The translations under genes and the position numbers were made by a program. Positions 44,319 to 52,531 of a stretch of DNA of 64,000 bases are shown here, one piece after another. The first letter of the stretch is position 1. Each line of letters opens with the position of its first letter. This stretch comes from an uncultured Verrucomicrobiota bacterium (GTDB taxonomy: Bacteria; Verrucomicrobiota; Verrucomicrobiia; Limisphaerales; UBA9464). Location of the stretch: NCBI GenBank assembly GCA_903821635.1, contig CAIJLV010000051.1, positions 1-64,000 on the forward strand, given 5' to 3'. The notes beneath the pieces are model-generated. The model saw only the letters and a program-made list of their open reading frames with translations. It did not search any database and was not told the DNA's origin.

Positions 44319-45778
44319 ATCCGTTTAAGACTGCCTTCCTTGGGACGCTACTCCCGGGGCTCGCCAGCGTGGGACTTTTTGTCGCCCTGCCTCTTTTCAT
44401 CGAGGCGCAAGAGCCCGCGCCGCCGGCCCGTCCGGTGACCGCGCCGGTCGCCTTGGAGCCAGGGGAAGTGCTCCACAGCGTCACCAACCAATACCCGCCC
44501 ATGCTGGCCGCCCTGATCGAGCGCGACTTGGCCGCGGGCCGTTTACAGAGCGCCCGGGGCGCCATGGATTTCACTGTGTTCAGCCGCCTGTTTGGCACGC
44601 CGCAGGGCTACTACGAATCCGGCACTTGGGATTCGGGCTTTGAACAATTCACCGGGCTGTGGGGCAGCACTGTGTTCGGAGGTTACCGCCTGACGCGGGG
44701 CGACCGGTTGCCGGACTACGACTCCAGTCGCACGCAAAACGCGGGTGAGGCTCGCCTCGGCTTTCGTCTGCCGTTGTTGCGCGACGGCTCAATCGACCGC
44801 CGCCGCGCCAACCTGTTGAAGGCCGGACTCGACCAACAATTGGCGGAACCGCTCGTCCAGCGGCAACGTTTGGATTTCATCCGGGCGGGCACGGTCGCCT
44901 ATTTCAACTGGCTTGCCGCCGGTATGCGCGAGCGGGTGGCCGGCGACCTCCTTCGCGTGGCCCGGGACCGCACGACGGCGCTGACTCAGCAGGTCGAAGC
45001 GGGCCTGATTCCGCGCCTCGTGCTCACCGACAACCGGCGGTTGGTCGTCGCCCGGGAACTCGGCGGCGTCCAAGCGCAGCGCCGCTTCGAGGCCGCCACG
45101 TTGGCCCTGTCGCTCTTCTTGCGGGATACCAATGATGTTCCCGTGATCGTTGGTCGGGGGCGTTTACCGGCCGGTTTTCCGGAAATCCCGCCGCCCGATG
45201 AGTCTCGTTTAGCGGCTGACCGGATGGCGGCGGAAACACGCCGGCCCGAACTCGCTCGGCTCCGGCTCCAGGCGGAAAAATTGCAGGTGGATCGCCGGCT
45301 TGCCCAAAATCAGCTGCTGCCCAATTTGGATGCCGGGCTAACCGGCAGTCAGGACCTCGGTCGCGACACCTACAAGGACAAGGGCCAGTTCGAAGTCCAA
45401 GCGGGGCTGGAACTCCGGGTGCCACTGCAACGACGGGAAGCCAAAGGGCGGATCGCTGAACTGGCCGGTCAGTTGGAACAGGTCGGCAACGAACAGCGCT
45501 TTGCCCGTGACCGGATTCGCACCGAGGTGAACGACGTTTTCTCCGCTTGGAATGCCGCCTACGAGCAGAGCTTGCGCACTCGCCTGAACGTCGAACTCGC
45601 CCGCGAATTAGAGGCCGCGGAACAGGAGCGGTTCAGTCAGGGAGCGACGGATCTCTTGGCGCTGCAAATTCGTGAGCAGGCCGCGTTTGACGCGGAAGTC
45701 CTTGCCCTGGAGGCGGCGTTTGACTGCTTCCGCGCCCAAGCCGATTACCGGGCGGCGGTCGCGCTGGACCTGCCCTGA
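44315..45778 (+). CDS. TolC-family outer-membrane efflux/secretion channel
   Basis: A 487-residue outer-membrane factor. The signal peptide (FLGTLLPGLASVGLFVALPLFIEA) is followed by two OEP repeats rich in heptad-like helices (for example LRLQAEKLQVDRRLAQNQLLP and VNDVFSAWNAAYEQSLRTRL). These would form the periplasmic alpha-barrel. The block NLDAGLTGSQDLGRD matches a TolC beta-hairpin. Its ATG overlaps the HlyD-gene stop (ATGA), and it is the last gene of the ABC-HlyD-TolC operon. A short hairpin, CCCCG/CGGGG, lies just after it at 45783-45798. Confidence 0.92.
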   Translation: MNPFKTAFLGTLLPGLASVGLFVALPLFIEAQEPAPPARPVTAPVALEPGEVLHSVTNQYPPMLAALIERDLAAGRLQSARGAMDFTVFSRLFGTPQGYYESGTWDSGFEQFTGLWGSTVFGGYRLTRGDRLPDYDSSRTQNAGEARLGFRLPLLRDGSIDRRRANLLKAGLDQQLAEPLVQRQRLDFIRAGTVAYFNWLAAGMRERVAGDLLRVARDRTTALTQQVEAGLIPRLVLTDNRRLVVARELGGVQAQRRFEAATLALSLFLRDTNDVPVIVGRGRLPAGFPEIPPPDESRLAADRMAAETRRPELARLRLQAEKLQVDRRLAQNQLLPNLDAGLTGSQDLGRDTYKDKGQFEVQAGLELRVPLQRREAKGRIAELAGQLEQVGNEQRFARDRIRTEVNDVFSAWNAAYEQSLRTRLNVELARELEAAEQERFSQGATDLLALQIREQAAFDAEVLALEAAFDCFRAQADYRAAVALDLP

Positions 45779-45816
45779 AGAACCCCGTGAAATCGGGGCT
45801 GAGCTTGCCCCTGCGG

Positions 45817-46815
45817 TCACCGCCGGCGATTTGCTTTCCGCAGCGGTCCCCCGATCGCGGTCGCGTCCGGAAGTCTTCCCAGAATCCGCCGGCGATAGAC
45901 CGAGGGAGATTCGCCCATGAGTTCTTTGAACTGGGTGGAGAAAAAGGCGGGCGAATTGAACCCGCATTCGCCAGCGGTGCGGGTGATATCGTAGTTGGAA
46001 TCTTTCAACAGTTCGCAGGCTTCGTGCACGCGCAGTTGGGTGATAAATTTTACGACCGTCGTGTTATAGGACCGCTTGAAGATCCGCTGAAACTGGCTGG
46101 TGGACAGGTGCGCCAGCCGGGCCAAGTCCTCAATCTTGAGCGCCTGCCGGAAATTGTTCTGCACGTGGGCCACCACGGTCGCGAGCCGCGACAGGGCGGT
46201 GGCTGGCTGGGGCTGCTGGTGGGCGTAGCACCGGGACAACAGCGTCGCCAACTGGAGGAAAAGCGAGCGGACGACGGTGTGCCAGCCAGCCTCTTGGTCG
46301 AGGATCTCGGCCTGCATGGCGGCGATCAGTGGCTGCACCCGGGCGAGATCGGCGGGCCGCAGATGGAGCCGCTCCTTGAATTCCTCCGGCTGCGTGGACC
46401 GGGGTTGGAGGTCAAAGAGTGCGTGGTAGCCCATCAACTGGTGCAGCTCCCGCTGGCCGCTCAGGAACTGGCGCGGATCAAACATCAGGTTGCAGAGCTT
46501 CAGCTTGTGCGTGTCGGTGAAGCCGTGGCGGGTGTCGCGATGGATCACAAAGGCGTCACCAGCTTCCAACGGATGATTGCCGTAATCCGTCAAGTGAGTG
46601 GCCCGACCGCCGAGCACGATGCAGACTTCCGAATACTCATGGGCGTGCATCTGGAAGGAATCCTCGTGCTCGACGAGGGCGAGCCGCAGGCGGAAGCGCG
46701 GGTCGGGCAGGTCGCCGGCATACGTGCCATAGCACTGCTGGAGCCGGGGCTGGCCGGCCACCAGTTCCTTCGCCGTTCCCAGAATGTTCCCCGGGAGAGA
46801 AGCTTTGCGTGACAC
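45817..46815 (-). CDS. AraC-family transcriptional regulator with cupin sensor
   Basis: A 332-residue regulator. The N-terminal cupin-like sensor domain (about 20-160) has EDSFQMHAHEYSEVCIVLGG and a HRDTRHGFTD strand. The C-terminal AraC double HTH (about 225-325) has IEDLARLAHLSTSQFQRIFKR and the second helix GECGFNSPAFFSTQFKELMG. The GTG at 46815 is chosen because GGAAG lies 6 bases upstream of it; the open frame extends to 47073, but the extra residues overlap the divergent gene. It is divergent from the aldo-keto reductase/GH5 operon and is therefore its likely activator, responding to a sugar (inferred). Confidence 0.93.
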   Translation of the reverse strand: MSRKASLPGNILGTAKELVAGQPRLQQCYGTYAGDLPDPRFRLRLALVEHEDSFQMHAHEYSEVCIVLGGRATHLTDYGNHPLEAGDAFVIHRDTRHGFTDTHKLKLCNLMFDPRQFLSGQRELHQLMGYHALFDLQPRSTQPEEFKERLHLRPADLARVQPLIAAMQAEILDQEAGWHTVVRSLFLQLATLLSRCYAHQQPQPATALSRLATVVAHVQNNFRQALKIEDLARLAHLSTSQFQRIFKRSYNTTVVKFITQLRVHEACELLKDSNYDITRTAGECGFNSPAFFSTQFKELMGESPSVYRRRILGRLPDATAIGGPLRKANRRR

Positions 46816-46946
46816 CCGAGACTTCCTAACCGGTCGGCCGGGAAAATGGCAATCCCGCAACCGCCGCTCGGAGCGCTGCCGCAATCCTGCAAAAAGACGC
46901 CGCAAAGGGGAATGCGTCACGCCGCGCGCGCGCCAAACTAGGTGCC

Positions 46947-47942
46947 ATGGCAGTCTTGAATTCAGTTGTGAACGGGCCGTTGTCCGACTCCGTCGCCCAG
47001 CCCGCAGTGGGGTTGGGCACTTGGAAGATTCCCCAAGAAAAGACCGCGGCCGTGGTCGGCGAAGCGCTGGCACTCGGTTGGCGTCACTTGGACTGTGCCG
47101 CTGACTACGGCAATGAGCCGGAAGTCGGCGCCGGCTTGGCCCAAGCTTTCAAGGCCGGCGTCTGCCGCCGCGAGGAGGTGTGGGTGACTTCCAAGTTGTG
47201 GAACACCTTTCACGACCCGCAGCATGTGCGCCTCGCTTGTGAACGTTCATTGCGCGACCTCCAGTTGGATTATCTGGATCTCTACCTGGTGCATTTTCCC
47301 ATTGCCCTCGCGTTCGTTCCCTTTGAGCTCCGATATCCACCGGGCTGGTTCCATGATCCCCAAGCCGAGTCCCCCGCGCTGCGGCCCGTCCCAGTGCCGC
47401 TGGCGGAAACGTGGCGTGCCATGGAGGAATTGGTTCGTGCCGGTCTGGTGCGTCGGATCGGACTCAGCAACGTCGGCACGTCGCAACTGCGTGACCTGCT
47501 GGCCTACGCCCAAATCCGGCCCTCGGTCCTCCAGATCGAACTGCACCCGCGGTTGACCCAAGACAAGCTGCTGCGCTTCTGTCGGGAAGAAGCCATCGCG
47601 GTGACGGCCTTTTCGCCGCTGGGTTCGCTTTCTTATCTTTCCCTGGGCATGGCCCGGCCTGACGAGTCCATCTTGGACACCCCCGAAGTCCTGGCGGCGG
47701 CGGTCCGGCACGCCCGCACGCCTGTGCAAATCCTGCTGCGCTGGGGAATCCAGCGCGGCACGACCGTCATTCCCAAAACCTCCAGCCGGGCTCGGTTGGT
47801 CGAGAATCGCGCCCTCTTCGACTTCCACTTGAGCGACGAAGAGATGGCGGCCATCAGCGCCCTGAACCAAAACCGGCGGTTCAACGATCCCGGCGAATTC
47901 TGCGAAAAAGCCTTCAACACCTTTTTCCCAATCTATGAATAG
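46947..47942 (+). CDS. aldo-keto reductase, aldose/xylose-reductase-like
   Basis: A 331-residue NAD(P)H-dependent TIM-barrel reductase. The catalytic tetrad is complete: D49, Y54 (CAADYGNE), K83 (TSKLW) and H116 (LVHFP). The segment LVHFPIALAFVPFELRYPPG and the later AFSPLGSLSYLSL closely resemble yeast-type xylose reductases, so aldoses are likely substrates. It ends with KTSSRARLVENRALFDF, the cofactor-binding loop near the C-terminus. The next gene starts within its last codons (8-bp overlap), so the two are coupled. The AraC regulator is divergent, 131 bp away. Confidence 0.94.
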   Translation: MAVLNSVVNGPLSDSVAQPAVGLGTWKIPQEKTAAVVGEALALGWRHLDCAADYGNEPEVGAGLAQAFKAGVCRREEVWVTSKLWNTFHDPQHVRLACERSLRDLQLDYLDLYLVHFPIALAFVPFELRYPPGWFHDPQAESPALRPVPVPLAETWRAMEELVRAGLVRRIGLSNVGTSQLRDLLAYAQIRPSVLQIELHPRLTQDKLLRFCREEAIAVTAFSPLGSLSYLSLGMARPDESILDTPEVLAAAVRHARTPVQILLRWGIQRGTTVIPKTSSRARLVENRALFDFHLSDEEMAAISALNQNRRFNDPGEFCEKAFNTFFPIYE

Positions 47943-49599
47943 TGACTCGCTTCCGTCCTTCAGTCGGCGGCAAAAGTGGTGCCTAGGCCCACGCGCCGGA
48001 GTTGGACTGTTATTCCTCCTGCTGGCCGTCTTCGGGGCAAGGCCGGCGGCCGGGGCCGCTCCGAACCCGGATGCTTTTGCGCAAAACCAACGGTTGGGTC
48101 GCGGAGTGAACATTCTCGGTTATGACCCCATCTGGCGTTCGCGCGCGCAGGCGCGATTTCAGGCGAAGCACTTCCGACTGTTGTCCGAAGCGGGCTTCGA
48201 TTCGGTGCGCATCAACCTGCATCCGTTCCGGCACGCCCAGCGGGAGCACGGCTGGAAGCTGCCGCCGGATTGGTTTGCCATCGTGGATTGGGCCGTGACC
48301 AACGCGCTGGAAAATGGGCTGGCGGTGATACTCGACCTGCACGAGTTCAACGCCATGTCGGAAGATCCGGCCGGCCGCCACGAACAGTTTCTGGCGACTT
48401 GGAAACAGTTGGCCGAGCGTTATCAATCCGCTCCAGACGGTGTCCTGTTCGAAGTGCTGAACGAACCTTCACGCGCGCTGACTCCGCCCCTGTGGAACCG
48501 CTATCTGAGCGAAGCCCTGACTCTCATCCGCCAATCCAATCCCCACCGAACCGTGATCGTCGGGCCGGCCTTTTGGAACTCCATCGGTCACCTTGAAGCG
48601 CTCGAACTCCCGGCCGAGGACCGGAACCTCATCGTGACGGTCCACTACTACACGCCGATGGAGTTCACGCACCAAGGCGCCCCCTGGTCCACGCACAAGG
48701 ACAAGTCCAACGTGACGTGGACGGCCTCGACCGAAGAGCGCAAAACCCTCCGCCGCGACTTGGCCCAAGCCGCCGAGTGGGCGCAAAGAGTGAACCGCCC
48801 GATCTTTCTCGGCGAGTTTGGGGCCTATGACCAAGCCCCCATGGAATCGAGAGTTCGGTATACCGACGCGGTGGCGCGGGCCGCCGAAACCTTGGGCTGG
48901 AGTTGGACTTACTGGCAGTTCGACAGCGATTTTATCCTCTACGACCTCAATACGGACGCGTGGGTGCAGCCCATTCGCGCCGCCTTGGTGCCCCCGGGGG
49001 AAACTGCGGTGCGGGCGGGCCGCTACGCGGGCAAACCCTTTCAAAGCCGCGTCCAATCCATTCCCGGACGCTTGGAGTGCGAATTGTTCGACGTCGGCGG
49101 CGAAGGGGTGGCCTACCACGAAACCGATGGGCGCAACCACGGCAGTGGCGAACTGAACCGGGGCGGCACCGACCGCGATAATTTCCGGAAAGAGGAGGAC
49201 GTGGACCTCAGCTACACCAAGCCCGACTGGGACAACAGCGAGTTCAACCGGGTGCCGCAGGAATTGGGACGCTTCTACCTCGGCTGGACCGCGTCTGGCG
49301 AATGGGTCCGCTACACGGTCGAGGTCGCCCAAGCCGGTCGCTATTCGCTCGGGGTCCTGTATACCGCGCGCTACGACGGCGGGATTCTGTTGAAGTGTGA
49401 TGACCGCGCCGCCGGCCCGCCCCTGCGGTTGGCCTCCACGGCGGATGCGCGCGACGAGCGCCGCAATTGGCATCACTGGAACTACCACGAACAGAAGGCG
49501 GCCGTGTTCCTGCCCGCCGGCCGGCACGTGCTCACGATCCAGATTCTGGACCCGGGAAACCTCAACTTGGATCGGGTCGAATTTGTCCCCGCAAACTAA
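47935..49599 (+). CDS. GH5-family glycoside hydrolase with C-terminal CBM6-like domain
   Basis: A 554-residue secreted endo-glycanase. A signal peptide (VGLLFLLLAVFGARPAAG) is followed by a GH5 (alpha/beta)8 barrel (about 45-345). The acid/base E177 is in EVLNEPSR and the nucleophile E294 in FLGEFGAY; the substrate-pocket blocks RINLHPF and HYYTPMEFTH are also typical. Residues about 375-550 form a CBM6/CBM35-like carbohydrate-binding jelly roll with GEWVRYTVEVAQAGRYSL. Likely substrates are beta-glucan, mannan or cellulose-type polymers. It is co-transcribed with the sugar reductase upstream, suggesting cleavage followed by sugar reduction. Confidence 0.92.
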   Translation: MNSDSLPSFSRRQKWCLGPRAGVGLLFLLLAVFGARPAAGAAPNPDAFAQNQRLGRGVNILGYDPIWRSRAQARFQAKHFRLLSEAGFDSVRINLHPFRHAQREHGWKLPPDWFAIVDWAVTNALENGLAVILDLHEFNAMSEDPAGRHEQFLATWKQLAERYQSAPDGVLFEVLNEPSRALTPPLWNRYLSEALTLIRQSNPHRTVIVGPAFWNSIGHLEALELPAEDRNLIVTVHYYTPMEFTHQGAPWSTHKDKSNVTWTASTEERKTLRRDLAQAAEWAQRVNRPIFLGEFGAYDQAPMESRVRYTDAVARAAETLGWSWTYWQFDSDFILYDLNTDAWVQPIRAALVPPGETAVRAGRYAGKPFQSRVQSIPGRLECELFDVGGEGVAYHETDGRNHGSGELNRGGTDRDNFRKEEDVDLSYTKPDWDNSEFNRVPQELGRFYLGWTASGEWVRYTVEVAQAGRYSLGVLYTARYDGGILLKCDDRAAGPPLRLASTADARDERRNWHHWNYHEQKAAVFLPAGRHVLTIQILDPGNLNLDRVEFVPAN

Positions 49600-49652
49600 C
49601 CGGAAGCACTCCGTTCGGCCACGGCATGGCCCAAATCGGAGGGGAAAGTGAA

Positions 49653-49688
49653 GGCGGGGCGGCTTTCAGATGCCTCCGCCATTTTTTT
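49653..49688 (+). terminator. probable Rho-independent terminator
   Basis: Seven-bp stem GGCGGGG (49653-49659) with its partner at 49674-49680 (one G-T pair), followed by a run of seven T (49682-49688). It lies 53 bp after the GH5 stop and would end that operon. Confidence 0.68.
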
Positions 49689-49965
49689 AAGCCCGCGAAT
49701 CCTTTGCGCAAAACCGTGGTGTCCATGAGCGCGGCAGTGCTGTGGGACCGGCCCCGGCCAAGCAGCGCTACCGCCCGAATTCATCGAAGCCCAGACGGTG
49801 ATAACTCGTTTGTTCCCGAACGGAGTGTTCCGGCCTACTGGTTTTGAGGCGGTGCACGAAAACGGCGAAGCGAAGCGCCCGCAGTCCGAGCCGCGAGGCT
49901 TCGCCCTAGGGGCTAGCCGTGCTTATGGCACACGGTCCCCTGCGGTCGTCGTTGCTGAGTAGTCC
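49689..49965. other. intergenic region with an 8-bp inverted repeat
   Basis: There is no credible gene in the 366-bp gap after the GH5 stop. A perfect inverted repeat GGCGAAGC (49864-49871) and GCTTCGCC (49898-49905) lies downstream of the minus-strand gene stop and may serve as its terminator, though without a T-run. Confidence 0.4.
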
Positions 49966-51681
49966 TTACTCTGGGTCAACCACTTCGGTCAGGTAGATCC
50001 CAGCCCAGCCAGCCTCGTCCGTGCCCATGCTGACGTTGATGACGAGCGAATTACCCCGAAATCCCTCACGTTCTATGCCCATTTCAGTGACTGGGAGTAT
50101 CATGGGGGCGGTGACCGGATTCTCGTCGTCATCGTAGACCGCTTGCGGGTCGAGGAGTGTTCCGGCCATGCCGGTGGCGACCAGAGTGATTATTTCTGAC
50201 AAGCCCGGACCTTTGCGGAGGTAGAGGCCGTCCATGGGGTCGACGTAGGTTCCGTCGGTGACGTTTCCGGTTCTGGCTTTGAAGGCGACGTGAGCGTTCG
50301 AGTCATTCAGGCTTCCGTCGACCAGTCCGGAGACCGCCACGAAGCTGGCGGAGCGCCAGCGGGCGAGTTCGCCGTCGTCGTCGCCTTCACCCTCACCAGG
50401 GACACGACCGGAGAAGTTCCAGTAGACGAAATCGCTGAAGTCCGCCGGCGCTTTGGCGACCGCCCGGGTTTGGCCCGTCTTGGTATCGTGAACAAAAATA
50501 CCTTGGTTCACCGGCACTTCGACCGCATATCCGTTGGGATACAGCGCTTGGCAGTAGGCGAGCCGCGCTGGGGAACCTTCCTCGGGGCATTGCAAGACCA
50601 CGGTCTTGGTGGCGGTGCCCCAAGCGGCCCAGAAGGCGACGAAACGCCCGTCGAACGACAAGCCCTCACCGAACCGGTTGAACAGAGTCCCCTTTTTTTC
50701 ACCCGGCACTGGGTCGCCGATTTTGACCAAAGTCGTAAGTGGTGGAGCCGAGCCAGTCAGGGGAGCGAGGTAGATGCCACCTTGGGTCGGGTTCTCCTCA
50801 TTGTCGAATCCAGCGAAAACCGCTTGGCCCGCGGCCGCGCTGGGGGGAGCGGTGGAACCAAAGATCGTTTGGGTGCCGGGGATTAAGGTTGATTGGCTGT
50901 CGGCAATCAGGACTGCGGGCTGCGTCCCGCCGGCCGGGTAAAGCGGACCTTCCCCGGAGGGAATTGGCAGGTCAGTGAGGGAACGGAAATACACGCCCGT
51001 CTTCCCGACCAGATCCACGACGTAGTTGCCTTTGAACACGAGGGTAGACCCATCCGTGACCGAGGGAGAACCCGGGAAGACGTCAAACTTCGTCTGGGGC
51101 GAGAGGTCAGGCACCGCGAAGAAGTCGAATTCTGAAACGGCTCCGAGATTACTGGCGGCCGTAATCAGGGTGTCGAAGGGGTTGGCATAGATGCCCGTGG
51201 TCCCGGCCCGGCTCTCGATTTCTTCCCCAGTGTCCGGATCGATTCCAACGACATACCGCCACGCGGGTTGGTGGTTAGCTCGGCTGGCTACGGTGTCGGA
51301 CCAAAGGTCGATGCGGGGAAAGGACGGGGGCTCAATAAACGTGGTCCCAAGGTTATTGGGTTGGGGCACTAGGAAGTCACGGTCGAAGACCGTGAGCACC
51401 GGGCCTGCCAAGGCCATATCGCGGGTGTAGACGCCGTGCGCCGGTTGGCCGCCCTGGCCTCCCCGGCTACGGGCCCGAAACACAACCAATTGGTCGACGT
51501 TTAACGACGGTTGGTTGTAGCTGTTGAAGGTTCGGGTGTCTCCGGGGACGAGCGTGGCGTTGTTTACCACGACCTGCCAAGCCGTGGTTGCCGGCTCGGC
51601 CAAGACGAGCCCGGAAGTCATGGTTGAGCTGGTTAATAAGACCGCCATGGGTATCAATTTCTCAATTCTTGGAGCAATCAT
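49966..51681 (-). CDS. secreted protein of unknown function
   Basis: A 571-residue exported protein. A signal peptide (KLIPMAVLLTSSTMTSGLVLA) precedes repeated units that contain VVFRARSRGG, LVFKGNYVVD, AVFAGFDNEENP, VAFWAAWGTAT and VAFKARTGN. Each unit is followed by GVY/GIY strands (for example HGVYTRDM, GVYFRSLTD, GGIYLAPL, QGIFVHDT, DGLYLRKG). This looks like a beta-propeller or the NxxGxxxAF-type tandem-repeat family, with five or more blades. No catalytic motif or sorting signal is recognised. It stands alone, with an AT-rich upstream region containing a perfect palindrome at 51813-51831. Confidence 0.8.
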   Translation of the reverse strand: MIAPRIEKLIPMAVLLTSSTMTSGLVLAEPATTAWQVVVNNATLVPGDTRTFNSYNQPSLNVDQLVVFRARSRGGQGGQPAHGVYTRDMALAGPVLTVFDRDFLVPQPNNLGTTFIEPPSFPRIDLWSDTVASRANHQPAWRYVVGIDPDTGEEIESRAGTTGIYANPFDTLITAASNLGAVSEFDFFAVPDLSPQTKFDVFPGSPSVTDGSTLVFKGNYVVDLVGKTGVYFRSLTDLPIPSGEGPLYPAGGTQPAVLIADSQSTLIPGTQTIFGSTAPPSAAAGQAVFAGFDNEENPTQGGIYLAPLTGSAPPLTTLVKIGDPVPGEKKGTLFNRFGEGLSFDGRFVAFWAAWGTATKTVVLQCPEEGSPARLAYCQALYPNGYAVEVPVNQGIFVHDTKTGQTRAVAKAPADFSDFVYWNFSGRVPGEGEGDDDGELARWRSASFVAVSGLVDGSLNDSNAHVAFKARTGNVTDGTYVDPMDGLYLRKGPGLSEIITLVATGMAGTLLDPQAVYDDDENPVTAPMILPVTEMGIEREGFRGNSLVINVSMGTDEAGWAGIYLTEVVDPE

Positions 51682-51812
51682 AGTGTTATTAGTTTGTTGT
51701 TTTTTAAGTGGCTAATAGGGCCACGGTCACCGCGCTGGGGAACGCTCGGTAGTTGTTTGGCTGAGTGCTGGAAGCGCGGTGAAAATGTTTACGCAATGGC
51801 TTTGTCTTCTGA

Positions 51813-51831
51813 CTAAAAAGCGGCTTTTTAG
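51813..51831. promoter_or_regulatory. perfect palindrome upstream of the secreted-protein gene
   Basis: CTAAAAAG-CGG-CTTTTTAG, 132 bp upstream of the minus-strand start at 51681. The form suits either a regulator-binding site or a weak terminator, because an A-run and a T-run lie in the arms. Confidence 0.4.
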
Positions 51832-51856
51832 AGTTATTTAACCCAAACGATGCAGG

Positions 51857-51994
51857 CTATTTGGCAAAGTCGCGGTCGGCTTCGCAGTTGCTTTGGTAGG
51901 CAATCATCGAGGCCGTAAGGTTGGTAAAAAACGACGGCGATTCTTGGCCCCGCCAGTTGCGGACGCTTAATTCGGGGTCGAGGCAAACAAGCAT
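51857..51994 (-). CDS. possible 45-residue small protein or gene remnant
   Basis: ATG at 51992-51994 and TAG at 51857-51859 enclose 45 codons. They encode a protein-like sequence with LDPELSVRNWRGQESPSFF and MIAYQSNCEADRDFAK. About two thirds of the third positions are G or C although the surrounding DNA is AT-rich, which suggests coding use. An in-frame TAA stands three codons upstream. It lacks a well-placed Shine-Dalgarno; GGAG is more than 40 bases away. It could be a small gene, the tail of a degraded gene, or chance. No family is recognised. Confidence 0.3.
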   Translation of the reverse strand: MLVCLDPELSVRNWRGQESPSFFTNLTASMIAYQSNCEADRDFAK

Positions 51995-52379
51995 GCAGAG
52001 TGTTTATTGATGGCGAGTTGCGGTAGTGCAGGGTTTTGAAATAATCTCCTGTTGTTATACTAAGATGCTGGGTTGAGAATGTTCAGCTACTCAACCGTTG
52101 TAGAAAGATTCCCCGTGGTTGCTGGCTCGCTGTGGGGCGGAAATCCGCAGGGGCAATCTCGGCGTCCGACGTGAAGGCATGGCGCAGTTCCAGTTCGTTG
52201 GCCCAACTGGTTGGTCCGCCAAGTGGCGGGGGCGCGTTGTGGCCTTCGATTCCCGAGCGGGAGCGAGGTCCCGGTTTTACGAGGGTTCGGGGCAGTTCCA
52301 CCCTAAGCTGGGCGACCGGCCGGGCGTTTGAGGAACGGCTTGTCGGGCACCGCCGACGGTCGACTGGTTGGCTGCCCAG

Positions 52380-52425
52380 CCCAGTGAAAGGGACTGGGGC
52401 GGGCAGCGAGTTCGCCGCCCGCCCC
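52380..52425. repeat. two overlapping, mutually exclusive hairpins
   Basis: CCCAGT (52380-52385) pairs with ACTGGG (52393-52398). The longer GGGGCGGGC (52396-52404) pairs with GCCCGCCCC (52417-52425), a perfect 9-bp GC stem. The stems share bases 52396-52398, so only one can form at a time. They lie downstream of the minus-strand gene ending at 52532. Confidence 0.5.
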
Positions 52426-52531
52426 AAGCTATTGGCAGGCGCCGGGCGAAGGACGCGCCGGCGTTTACGACTGGGACCGTTTTAAGGCGTCCGTCGAACC
52501 TCAGTCGAGGCAGGTCCTAGTCGAGCCTACC

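Larger units (their letters stand above)
51682..52531. other. 850-bp AT-rich to GC-rich intergenic region
   Basis: No gene of normal length is convincing here. The left part (to about 52080) is clearly AT-rich compared with the rest of the window and contains a palindrome and a possible 45-codon ORF, both listed separately. The right part is GC-rich and contains overlapping inverted repeats near 52380-52425. Longer frames in it have low-complexity, non-homologous translations. Confidence 0.5.

Noticed and set aside
45783-45798. CCCCG/CGGGG hairpin after the TolC gene as an intrinsic terminator
   Set aside because: The stem has only 5 bp and no T-run follows; termination here would need other support.
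49467-49847. A 126-codon frame overlapping the end of the GH5 gene
   Set aside because: It is a shadow frame of the GH5 gene and then runs over a terminator; the translation is not protein-like.
52083-52485. Frames of 114 and 117 codons on opposite strands in the intergenic region
   Set aside because: Their translations are Arg/Pro/Ser-rich, show no family features, and overlap each other and inverted repeats; they look like open frames by GC bias.
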